This document shows, piece by piece, positions 47,606-58,000 of a stretch of 64,000 nt of DNA; the stretch's first letter is position 1; each line of letters starts with the position of its first letter. A program made the position numbers and the translations under genes. The DNA lies in assembly GCA_018350325.1 (NCBI GenBank), contig JAEVLN010000023.1, positions 807,001 to 871,000 on the forward strand, read 5' to 3'. The DNA is from Globodera rostochiensis (Eukaryota; Nematoda; Chromadorea; Rhabditida; Heteroderidae). A model generated the notes under the pieces. It worked only from the letters and a program-made list of their open reading frames with translations, searched no databases and was not told the origin of the DNA.

Positions 47606-47672
47606 AAGCGCTTTGCGCTTTTTCCCTTCAACATCCCACCGTCAATTTGCACCCCCGTCAGTTCACACCTAG
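47606..47672 (+). other. 3' terminal hairpin and CTAG end of E4
   Basis: The AAGCGC-TTT-GCGCTT hairpin (47,606-47,620) is followed by 48 bases and CTAG (47,669-47,672). The stem is that of E1 and E3, the loop and tail differ. E5 starts at the next base. Confidence 0.6.
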
Positions 47673-48305
47673 TTAATACAATATTAGAATGAATTTGAGT
47701 TTCGCGCCGAAAAACAAAATCTCTCTTCCGGGAATCGGGAGCCCCTGGCAAGTTGTGGATTACTTCTTCAACTTTTTGTCGTGCATCTGGGAAAAATAAG
47801 GATTTTTCAGTACGGTGGACGACTGAGTCCCAGGAAGCGGGTTGTGGGTCACAACGGCAGTTGCACAAAGGGAAATTCTTTTCTTTTTGCCCCAATCGCT
47901 TAGCTCTTGCTGGGAGGATTTTAAGTTAGGATGTTTGGCATAAGTTAGCTGTTGAACATTTTTCGGTTGGGCTGCCCAGTTTTTCTGGAAAAATGGATAA
48001 AAATTGCTGGGTCGAAATTTCGAAAATCGTTTTTTGTGCCTAACTTTTTTTGGGTTGACTGTATTGATTTGCGATTTTCTCCATTATTGTAGAGATTCTC
48101 AAACTGCGTCGAATGGTGTTTAGTTTGTTTTACAAAAATTTGAAATTTTCAAGCTAGGCCCCCTAGAAGGTTTTTCGGTTTTTTGTCATTAACTTTTTTT
48201 TGGCTGGATTTCAGGCGAAATAAAGATCGCTTTCAAAACTCAACTTTTCAAGGGCTATCAATTGGTGTTTATTTTGGCCGGAAATTCCGAAAAACGCTTT
48301 TTGCC

Positions 48306-48381
48306 ACCCAAGTGCACCGGTGGCGGAATGGTGAGTGGTGTTGATGTGGGGGGTCGGGTGGGGGTTCGGATCCGCTTGGCT
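48306..48381 (+). promoter_or_regulatory. tRNA-like segment with boxes A and B (E5)
   Basis: TGGCGGAATGG and GGTTCGGATCC at tRNA spacing; box B has one change from consensus and the outer arm pairing is weakened compared with E1-E3. Confidence 0.5.
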
Positions 48382-49181
48382 TAAATCATTTTTTACGACT
48401 TTCTGTTGATATGTACGGTAGTGGAAATAATTTCTAAAATTCTTTTAAATTATTTTTGATGGTTTAAAAATATTTTTGTGGGTGGTTTGGAAATTTTTTG
48501 AATTTTCATTTTTTGAGTGGGGCGAATTGGAGGAATGTTATGAAAATTCATAACTTTTTTTGCTGAAGAGCTTTTTGACTACATTTGGTGTCATAAAATA
48601 CAGAAAAATAAGTGCTATTTTTATGATATTATATTGTTGTGAAAGGTTAAAAATCCAAAAAGTTACGGTCAATTTTTCGAAAAAAATGATTTTTTTAGAA
48701 AAAAAATTCATAAAAATTTTCTGAATAGAGATTTTTAAAAATTCTCTCATTAGATAAATAGCTAATTTTTTTCTCTATTAGAAACTATTTTATTTGGATT
48801 TAAAGCGTTGAGACTAAACCGAGTTATGGTAAAAAAAGTACTTTTGGATTTTTAGACCAAAGGGGGACCCCTTTTGGGATGAAATCGAAAATTTTAATTA
48901 TTTTTTTCGACTTTCTTTATAGTTGTAATGGTGCGAAAAGTCTTTTAAATAATTTAAATGATCATTGCCGATTTTTTAAAAATATTTTTATTGGTAATTC
49001 AGAAATTTTTTAAAGTTCATTTTTTGGTCACCAAAATTGAGTACCACGACGCGTTGACAGAAATGCTGAAGGGTAAATTGTTTGTATTTTGAAAAATCAT
49101 TTTCTGCTTTGATAGGTTTTTGCATTAACCAATTGACCATCTTTGTGTTCGCAAATTAATTAATTTGTTTAACTGTTTCAG

Positions 49182-49296
49182 ATTCCAACGAGAAACTGTC
49201 GGATGCTCTCGAGAAGCTAATGAAAGAAATGAAGAAACAACGGGAAATGCATTCTGCCAACTTCGAGCGTCGGCTTTGAATTGCTGACTTTCGATG
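49182..49296 (+). pseudogene. Captured coiled-coil exon 1 (E5)
   Basis: After a GTTTCAG acceptor the frame reads SNEKLSDALEKLMKEMKKQR then EMHSANFERRL, a charged coiled-coil pattern, and stops at TGA (49,277). A donor-like G|GTAAAC follows at 49,297. It is probably an exon of a captured host gene with a disabling stop or an alternative reading. There is no family match. Confidence 0.45.
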
Positions 49297-49582
49297 GTAA
49301 ACATTTAAGCGATAATATTTTTGTTTTTTGAAATTATTACATTTTATTTCAGCTGATCATGTTTCGCTGTTAGCGACAGAACAGTGCGGCGAAGGTCGGT
49401 AAAGGAAGGGGGGGGACAAACAAAGGCTGCCCATTTTGGGTTTAATATTCAATTTTTTAAAAATTATTAATCCCATTTGAAATATTCTAAACAAAATTCC
49501 AGCAAAATTCAAAAGCGCAAAAAATGGTTTAATAGCGTTTTGATGGCTTTTTGGGTTGCTTATTTACTCTGTTAAAGGTAGA

Positions 49583-49684
49583 ATTACGTCAGCTGAAAGA
49601 AGAATTGAAGAACACGAAAGAATCTTTCGACAAAAGCTTGAACAACAAATGGAGGAAGTGAAAAGAGTTGCGAAACTCGAAAAT
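49583..49684 (+). pseudogene. Captured coiled-coil exon 2 (E5)
   Basis: The frame reads ITSAERRIEEHERIFRQKLE then QQMEEVKRVAKLEN up to the donor AAT|GTAAAT. It has charged heptads typical of a long coiled coil. A second frame reading VELRQLKEELKNTKESFDKS is also coiled-coil-like, so the true frame is not certain. The upstream acceptor is unclear. Confidence 0.45.
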
Positions 49685-49738
49685 GTAAATTTATTTTTTC
49701 TAACAAAAACATTGCATTGTTTGTTCCCATTTGTTCAG

Positions 49739-49859
49739 AAGGGAGGGACTGTCGGATCACAAGAAATTGAAGGAAGAAATGATGGAACAACGGGAAATGG
49801 ACCAAAAGGAAACTAACGACAAAATTGACTCGTTGAAGAAGGACCATCGGAGGAAAACG
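49739..49859 (+). pseudogene. Captured coiled-coil exon 3 (E5)
   Basis: A TTTGTTCAG acceptor and ACG|GTAGGG donor bracket a frame reading REGLSDHKKLKEEMMEQREM and DQKETNDKIDSLKKDHRRKT. The REM(D/H) and L(S/K)D words also occur in exon 1, so exons 1 and 3 look like internal duplicates of one coiled-coil protein. It is flanked by short introns of nematode style. Confidence 0.5.
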
Positions 49860-50452
49860 GTAGGGAATGGTTTTGTGTCTTCAAAGGGCAATATTTTTGA
49901 GAAAATATTCTAAGATTTGAGTTGTTAATTGCTTTAATTTAGCTGAAAACGAAGACAGCTTGATAAGGTGTTTTTTAAACATCGTAGAAATTAGCATACA
50001 CATTAATATAGATTTTTACCCATAGTCTGCAGTATTTATTGATTGAAGAAATCATTTTGATTACGTTGGCTTAAACTGACAGCCCTTTGAGGTATTGATT
50101 TTTGCAGTTTTTGTTGTTTATGTTTCAAAATTTTTTGTTGTTGTTATTGCAAAACTTTTTTCTATTTATGTTTTCAAAATTTTAGTTCACATCACTATGA
50201 ACATGTTTTTAGGGAGGTTTTGGGCGAATTTGGAAATTAAAAATAAAATTATTCATCGCTTCAGCTAAAAAACAACAATTGTCAGCAGCAAGTGGAGGAG
50301 GTCGTGCTTTTCAAAAACTAATTAAGCATGTAAATAGCCACTTTATTTTTTCAATCCCCCCCCCATTTTGTAAATACATTTGAACGTTCTTTCAAATGCA
50401 AAATTAAATGCCAATAAATATTTCCAATTTTTAAGCCATTGTCTTCCCACAC

Positions 50453-50634
50453 TTGGAGCAGCAGAAACAGTCAAATGCCAACAAATTCGTCGAATTGGAG
50501 GTGCAGAAACAGTTAAATGCCAACAAATTCACCGAATTGGAGGTGCAGAAACAGTTAAATGCCAACAAATTCGTCGAATTGGAGGTGCAGAAACAGTTAA
50601 ATGCCAACAAATTCGCCGAATTGGCGGGGCATCA
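50453..50634 (+). repeat. 42-bp repeat coding for QKQLNANKF(V/A)ELEV units
   Basis: There are four units of 42 bp (AAATTCGTCGAATTGGAGGT + GCAGAAACAGTTAAATGCCAAC). The plus frame reads QKQSNANKFVELEVQKQLNA and so on, 14 residues per unit, a coiled-coil-compatible period of two heptads. E1-E3 hold the same module with two units. A further partial copy with the E1-like sequence lies at 50,740-50,860. Unit number thus varies between elements. Confidence 0.65.
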
Positions 50635-50964
50635 GAAACAACAGCAACAGAACATCGGCGCGTGAAGAGAAATGGTAGGGCAATTAAAATTAAATGCTTA
50701 TAAATATTTCCAATTTTTAAGCCATTGTCGTCCCCCACTTGAAGCAGCAGAAACAGTCAAATGCCAATAATTCGCCGATTTGGAGGAGCAGAAACAGTCA
50801 AATGCCAACAACAGAAGAATGAAAAACTGGAGAAGTATCAGAAAGAACAACAGTTGCCTGCCAACATCCGGGGCGAAGCCTGGCCAGCACTTTTCACGGT
50901 TGGGTGGACTGGTGAGAGGTACCGTAGGATTTATGAGTGATCAAAAAGGGTAAACATTCGCTGA

Positions 50965-51205
50965 ACCTGCCCCTTCGGGGGATGTGGTGACGGCCCAAAT
51001 GGTGACGTGACCTGCTCTAGGGAGATTGTGGTGACGGACCAAAAGAAAAATAGGTGACCGGACCTGCTCCTTCGGGAGATTGTGGTGACGGGCCAAAAGA
51101 AAAACAATGACCGGACCTGCTCCTTAGGGAGATTGTGGTGACGGACCAAAAGAAAAATCGGTGACCGGACCTGCTCCTTCGGGAGATTGTGGTGACGGAC
51201 CTGTA
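50965..51205 (+). repeat. 53-54 bp UUCG-hairpin minisatellite (E5)
   Basis: About four units read GACCTGCTCCTTCGGGAGAT + TGTGGTGACGG(A/G)CCAAAAGAAAAA(T)... The core stem is CTCC-TTCG-GGAG; the first unit has CCCC-TTCG-GGGG and one has CTCC-TTAG-GGAG. It occupies the same place relative to the transposase start as the UUCG leader of E3, so the hairpin is retained although the surrounding repeat has a different length and sequence. Confidence 0.8.
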
Positions 51206-51415
51206 CCTGCACTCTTGATGCCCTTTGCGGCTATTTGGGATATGTGAGTCCTGGGCGGCAGATTGCCTACAGGACGTCTTCAACATTGTGGCATTACGCG
51301 GGAGGCAAAACATTGGATGCTTTTAAATGTCATTTTGTTTGAATAAATGTTTAAATTTGTGTGCATTTAATTGGTCAGTTTATGCCACCTATTTTGCCAC
51401 ACTCACATATTCAAA

Positions 51416-51433
51416 GTTGACTTTTGTTCTTAG
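51416..51433 (+). promoter_or_regulatory. Splice acceptor before the truncated transposase ATG
   Basis: The TTTTGTTCTTAG tract ends exactly at ATG 51,434, matching the arrangement at 37,414-37,431. Confidence 0.55.
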
Positions 51434-52021
51434 ATGCCTTCTAAACAGCAAAAGTTGCGAAAGAAGAAGACTGAGCGGTACCAGCGGCGGGCAGATCAGT
51501 CTGTCAGCCCGGGTAGCTCACATATCCCAGATAGTCCTTTGGACTTCAATGGGAGTGCAAATGGGAATGAGGGCACATTCCTTGGCAACACGCCAAAAAT
51601 GAGTGCTTTGCAGATAAGCACACCGGCCTCATCTGTGAGCAAGAAAAGGGGCAGACCCCCTAAAGCCGGAAATAAAGCCTTATTGGCTGGACTTGATTGT
51701 GTGTCATTAACAAACACACCGAAATCGACAATGTCTGGAAGTGCGACAAGTTCGCCATGCCTTAAAAAAGAGAAGGCCTTTGAATATGAACAAAGGTCAT
51801 TACTGAAGCCATTGCTTCAACGCCCGTTTCCACGAAAGGAAAACGCGGGCGGCCTGCCAAAAAAAAGGGAGGTCCAGGCAGAGTCAAAACTATTGATTCG
51901 GAGAGCGAATGCTCAATTAGGGATGAAATCATTGTTGGAAGTGAAACAATGCAGGTTGAAGAACCACTTGAGGAAGTGGATGCCAACCTTAAATTGGAAA
52001 AAGTTGCGTGCACATCTGGGG
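51434..52021 (+). pseudogene. Truncated, frameshifted Helitron transposase start
   Basis: This matches the first roughly 590 bp of the E3 transposase gene (37,432-38,000) at both DNA and protein level: MPSKQQKLRKKK, QISTPASSVSKKRGRPPKAG, SSPCLKKEKAFE. The first AT-hook is intact. Near 51,786-51,800 one base is missing relative to E3, so the rest is read in a different frame (LLKPLLQRPF onward), where E3's corresponding frame is silent. The similarity ends at GTTGCGTGCACATCTGGG, where the 117-bp satellite takes over. The plus frame stays open into the satellite by chance, giving a 298-codon chimeric frame. No protease, Rep or helicase domain is present. Confidence 0.85.
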
Positions 52022-55000
52022 ATAGTTGTGTTTGTGCCAAAGTATGTCCAAAAAAGAGAGGTGTATAAATACGCCAATTGGAATCAGGCATTACGCCAGA
52101 AAGGTTGCCAAAAAGGGGAAAAGATAGTTGTGCTTGTGCCAAAGTATGTCCAAAAAAGAGAGGTGTATAAATACGCCAATTGGAATAAGGCATTACGCCA
52201 GAAAGGTGCCAAAATAGCCAACGTGTTGAGGATTACCAAAAAAGAGAGGTGTATAAATACGCCAATTGGAATCAGGCATTACGCCAGAAAGGTTGCCAAA
52301 AGAGCCACCCGTGTTGAGGGGAAAAGATAGTTGTGTTTGTGCCAAAGTATGTCCAAAAAAGAGAGGTGTATAAATACGCCAATTGGAATCAGGCATTACG
52401 CCAGAAAGGTTGCCAAAAGAGACACCCGTGTTGAGGGGAAAAGATTGTTGTGCTTGTGCCAAAGTATGTCCAAAAAAGAGAGGTGTATAAATACGCCAAT
52501 TGGAATCAGGCATTACGCCAGAAAGGTTGCCAAAATAGCCACCCGTGTTGAGGGGAAAAGATAGTTGTGTTTGTGCCAAAGTATGTCCAAAAAAGAGAGG
52601 TGTATAAATACGCCAATTGGAATAAGGCATTACGCCAGAAAGGTTGCCAAAAGAGCCACCCGTGTTGAGGGGAAAAGATAATTGTGTTTGTGCCAAAGTA
52701 TGTCCAAAAAAGAGAGGTGTATAAATACGCCAATTGGAATAAGGCATTACGCCAGAAAGGTTGCCAAAAGAGCCACCCGTGTTGAGGGGAAAAGATAGTT
52801 GTGTTTGTGCCAAAGTATGTCCAAAAAAGAGAGGTGTATAAATACGCCAATTGGAATCAGGCATTACGCCAGAAAGGTTGCCAAAAAGGGGAAAAGATAG
52901 TTGTGCTTGTGCCAAAGTATGTCCAAAAAAGAGAGGTGTATAAATACGCCAATTGGAATAAGGCATTACGCCAGAAAGGTTGCCAAAAGAGCCACCCGTG
53001 TTGAGGGGAAAAGATAATTGTGTTTGTGCCAAAGTATGTCCAAAAAAGAGAGGTGTATAAATACGCCAATTGGAATCAGGCATTACGCCAGAAAGGTTGC
53101 CAAAAGAGCCATCCATGTTGAGGGGAAAAGATAGTTGTGTTTGTGCCAAAGTATGTCCAAAAAAGAGAGGTGTATAAATACGCCAATTGGAATAAGGCAT
53201 TACGCCAGAAAGGTTGCCAAAAGAGCCACCCGTGTTGAGGGGAAAAGATAGTTGTGTTTGTGCCAAAGTATGTCCAAAAAAGAGAGGTGTATAAATACGC
53301 CAATTGGAATCAGGCATTACGCCAGAAAGGTTGCCAAAATAGCCACCCGTGTTGAGGGGAAAAGATAGTTGTGTTTGTGCCAAAGTATGTCCAAAAAAGA
53401 GAGGTGTATAAATACGCCAATTGGAATCAGGCATTACGCCAGAAAGGTTGCCAAAAGAGCCACCCGTGTTGAGGGGAAAAGATAGTTGTGTTTGTGCCAA
53501 AGTATGTCCAAAAAAGAGAGGTGTATAAATACGCCAATTGGAATCAGGCATTACGCCAGAAAGGTTGCCAAAAGAGCCACCCGTGTTGAGGGGAAAAGAT
53601 AGTTGTGTTTGTGCCAAAGTATGTCCAAAAAAGAGAGGTGTATAAATACGCCAATTGGAATCAGGCATTACGCCAGAAAGGTTGCCAAAAGAGCCACCCG
53701 TGTTGAGGGGAAAAGATAGTTGTGTTTGTGCCAAAGTATGTCCAAAAAAGAGAGGTGTATAAATACGCCAATTGGAATCAGGCATTACGCCAGAAAGGTT
53801 GCCAAAAGAGCCACCCGTGTTGAGGGGAAAAGATAGTTGTGTTTGTGCCAAAGTATGTCCAAAAAAGAGAGGTGTATAAATACGCCAATTGGAATAAGGC
53901 ATTACGCCAGAAAGGTTGCCAAAATAGCCACCCGTGTTGAGGGGAAAAGATAGTTGTGTTTGTGCCAAAGTATGTCCAAAAAAGAGAGGTGTATAAATAC
54001 GCCAATTGGAATCAGGCATTACGCCAGAAAGGTTGCCAAAAGAGCCACCCGTGTTGAGGGGAAAAGATAGTTGTGTTTGTGCCAAAGTATGTCCAAAAAA
54101 GAGAGGTGTATAAATACGCCAATTGGAATCAGGCATTACGCCAGAAAGGTTGCCAAAAGAGCCACCCGTGTTGAGGGGAAAAGATAGTTGTGTTTGTGCC
54201 AAAGTATGTCCAAAAAAGAGAGGTGTATAAATACGCCAATTGGAATAAGGCATTACGCCAGAAAGGTTGCCAAAAGAGCCACCCGTGTTGAGGGGAAAAG
54301 ATAGTTGTGTTTGTGCCAAAGTATGTCCAAAAAAGAGAGGTGTATAAATACGCCAATTGGAATCAGGCATTACGCCAGAAAGGTTGCCAAAAGAGCCACC
54401 CGTGTTGAGGGGAAAAGATAGTTGTGTTTGTGCCAAAGTATGTCCAAAAAAGAGAGGTGTATAAATACGCCAATTGGAATCAGGCATTACGCCAGAAAGG
54501 TTGCCAAAAGAGCCACCCGTGTTGAGGGGAAAAGATAGTTGTGTTTGTGCCAAAGTATGTCCAAAAAAGAGAGGTGTATAAATACGCCAATTGGAATCAG
54601 GCATTACGCCAGAAAGGTTGCCAAAAGAGCCACCCGTGTTGAGGGGAAAAGATAGTTGTGTTTGTGCCAAAGTATGTCCAAAAAGAGAGGTGTATAAATA
54701 CGCCAATTGGAATCAGGCATTACGCCAGAAAGGTTGCCAAAATAGCCACCCGTGTTGAGGGGAAAAGATAGTTGTGTTTGTGCCAAAGTATGTCCAAAAA
54801 AGAGAGGTGTATAAATACGCCAATTGGAATCAGGCATTACGCCAGAAAGGTTGCCAAAAGAGCCACCCGTGTTGAGGGGAAAAGATAGTTGTGTTTGTGC
54901 CAAAGTATGTCCAAAAAAGAGAGGTGTATAAATACGCCAATTGGAATCAGGCATTACGCCAGAAAGGTTGCCAAAAGAGCCACCCGTGTTGAGGGGAAAA

Positions 55001-58000
55001 GATAGTTGTGTTTGTGCCAAAGTATGTCCAAAAAAGAGAGGTGTATAAATACGCCAATTGGAATCAGGCATTACGCCAGAAAGGTTGCCAAAAGAGCCAC
55101 CCGTGTTGAGGGGAAAAGATAGTTGTGTTTGTGCCAAAGTATGTCCAAAAAAGAGAGGTGTATAAATACGCCAATTGGAATCAGGCATTACGCCAGAAAG
55201 GTTGCCAAAAGAGCCACCCGTGTTGAGGGGAAAAGATAGTTGTGTTTGTGCCAAAGTATGTCCAAAAAAGAGAGGTGTATAAATACGCCAATTGGAATCA
55301 GGCATTACGCCAGAAAGGTTGCCAAAAGAGCCACCCGTGTTGAGGGGAAAAGATAGTTGTGTTTGTGCCAAAGTATGTCCAAAAAAGAGAGGTGTATAAA
55401 TACGCCAATTGGAATCAGGCATTACGCCAGAAAGGTTGCCAAAAGAGCCACCCGTGTTGAGGGGAAAAGATAGTTGTGTTTGTGCCAAAGTATGTCCAAA
55501 AAAGAGAGGTGTATAAATACGCCAATTGGAATCAGGCATTACGCCAGAAAGGTTGCCAAAATAGCCACCCGTGTTGAGGGGAAAAGATAGTTGTGTTTGT
55601 GCCAAAGTATGTCCAAAAAAGAGAGGTGTATAAATACGCCAATTGGAATCAGGCATTACGCCAGAAAGGTTGCCAAAAGAGCCACCCGTGTTGAGGGGAA
55701 AAGATAGTTGTGTTTGTGCCAAAGTATGTCCAAAAAAGAGAGGTGTATAAATACGCCAATTGGAATCAGGCATTACGCCAGAAAGGTTGCCAAAAGAGCC
55801 ACCCGTGTTGAGGGGAAAAGATAGTTGTGTTTGTGCCAAAGTATGTCCAAAAAAGAGAGGTGTATAAATACGCCAATTGGAATCAGGCATTACGCCAGAA
55901 AGGTTGCCAAAAGAGCCACCCGTGTTGAGGGGAAAAGATAGTTGTGTTTGTGCCAAAGTATGTCCAAAAAAGAGAGGTGTATAAATACGCCAATTGGAAT
56001 CAGGCATTACGCCAGAAAGGTTGCCAAAAGAGCCACCCGTGTTGAGGGGAAAAGATAGTTGTGTTTGTGCCAAAGTATGTCCAAAAAAGAGAGGTGTATA
56101 AATACGCCAATTGGAATCAGGCATTACGCCAGAAAGGTTGCCAAAATAGCCACCCGTGTTGAGGGGAAAAGATAGTTGTGTTTGTGCCAAAGTATGTCCA
56201 AAAAAGAGAGGTGTATAAATACGCCAATTGGAATAAGGCATTACGCCAGAAAGGTTGCCAAAAGAGCCACCCGTGTTGAGGGGAAAAGATAGTTGTGTTT
56301 GTGCCAAAGTATGTCCAAAAAAGAGAGGTGTATAAATACGCCAATTGGAATCAGGCATTACGCCAGAAAGGTTGCCAAAATAGCCACCCGTGTTGAGGGG
56401 AAAAGATAGTTGTGTTTGTGCCAAAGTATGTCCAAAAAAGAGAGGTGTATAAATACGCCAATTGGAATCAGGCATTACGCCAGAAAGGTTGCCAAAATAG
56501 CCACCCGTGTTGAGGGGAAAAGATAGTTGTGTTTGTGCCAAAGTATGTCCAAAAAAGAGAGGTGTATAAATACGCCAATTGGAATCAGGCATTACGCCAG
56601 AAAGGTTGCCAAAAGAGCCACCCGTGTTGAGGGGAAAAGATAGTTGTGTTTGTGCCAAAGTATGTCCAAAAAAGAGAGGTGTATAAATACGCCAATTGGA
56701 ATCAGGCATTACGCCAGAAAGGTTGCCAAAAGAGCCACCCGTGTTGAGGGGAAAAGATAGTTGTGTTTGTGCCAAAGTATGTCCAAAAAAGAGAGGTGTA
56801 TAAATACGCCAATTGGAATCAGGCATTACGCCAGAAAGGTTGCCAAAATAGCCACCCGTGTTGAGGGGAAAAGATAGTTGTGTTTGTGCCAAAGTATGTC
56901 CAAAAAAGAGAGGTGTATAAATACGCCAATTGGAATCAGGCATTACGCCAGAAAGGTTGCCAAAAGAGCCACCCGTGTTGAGGGGAAAAGATAGTTGTGT
57001 TTGTGCCAAAGTATGTCCAAAAAAGAGAGGTGTATAAATACGCCAATTGGAATCAGGCATTACGCCAGAAAGGTTGCCAAAAGAGCCACCCGTGTTGAGG
57101 GGAAAAGATAGTTGTGTTTGTGCCAAAGTATGTCCAAAAAAGAGAGGTGTATAAATACGCCAATTGGAATCAGGCATTACGCCAGAAAGGTTGCCAAAAG
57201 AGCCACCCGTGTTGAGGGGAAAAGATAGTTGTGTTTGTGCCAAAGTATGTCCAAAAAAGAGAGGTGTATAAATACGCCAATTGGAATCAGGCATTACGCC
57301 AGAAAGGTTGCCAAAAGAGCCACCCGTGTTGAGGGGAAAAGATAGTTGTGTTTGTGCCAAAGTATGTCCAAAAAAGAGAGGTGTATAAATACGCCAATTG
57401 GAATCAGGCATTACGCCAGAAAGGTTGCCAAAAGAGCCACCCGTGTTGAGGGGAAAAGATAGTTGTGTTTGTGCCAAAGTATGTCCAAAAAAGAGAGGTG
57501 TATAAATACGCCAATTGGAATAAGGCATTACGCCAGAAAGGTTGCCAAAATAGCCACCCGTGTTGAGGGGAAAAGATAGTTGTGTTTGTGCCAAAGTATG
57601 TCCAAAAAAGAGAGGTGTATAAATACGCCAATTGGAATCAGGCATTACGCCAGAAAGGTTGCCAAAAGAGCCACCCGTGTTGAGGGGAAAAGATAGTTGT
57701 GTTTGTGCCAAAGTATGTCCAAAAAAGAGAGGTGTATAAATACGCCAATTGGAATCAGGCATTACGCCAGAAAGGTTGCCAAAAGAGCCACCCGTGTTGA
57801 GGGGAAAAGATAGTTGTGTTTGTGCCAAAGTATGTCCAAAAAAGAGAGGTGTATAAATACGCCAATTGGAATCAGGCATTACGCCAGAAAGGTTGCCAAA
57901 AGAGCCACCCGTGTTGAGGGGAAAAGATAGTTGTGTTTGTGCCAAAGTATGTCCAAAAAAGAGAGGTGTATAAATACGCCAATTGGAATCAGGCATTACG

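Larger units (their letters stand above)
44144..47672 (+). mobile_element. E4: diverged non-autonomous relative, minisatellite-filled
   Basis: E4 begins TTCCATATATACATAGAATAA directly after E3's CTAG, clearly related to the E1 start. It keeps the order of 5' hairpins, the CAGTACCGTGGACAGGTGAG-like block, the tRNA-like segment and the T/A-rich tracts, but differs at many positions from E1-E3. Its 5' hairpin is the perfect CAGCGCGCC-GAA-GGCGCGCTG (44,200-44,220). About 430 bp of its 5' region are repeated internally at 45,366-45,790, and the right half is two minisatellites. The 3' hairpin AAGCGC-TTT-GCGCTT (47,606-47,620) and CTAG (47,669-47,672) end it. There is no transposase. Confidence 0.65.
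47673..52021 (+). mobile_element. E5: element with captured exons and a truncated transposase
   Basis: E5 begins TTAATACAATATTAGAATGA after E4's CTAG and continues with the E1-type hairpin CTTCCG-GGAAT-CGGGAG and AAGTTG/CAACTT stem. Its first kilobase parallels E1 with clear divergence, including the tRNA-like segment. Around 49.0-49.9 kb come coiled-coil exons with introns, then modules also found in E1 but in a different order (the CAGCCCTTTGAGGTATTGAT block precedes the QKQSNANKF block here; the reverse in E1). A UUCG-hairpin leader and the first 590 bp of a transposase gene follow, and then the 117-bp satellite. No 3' end was found. Confidence 0.6.
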
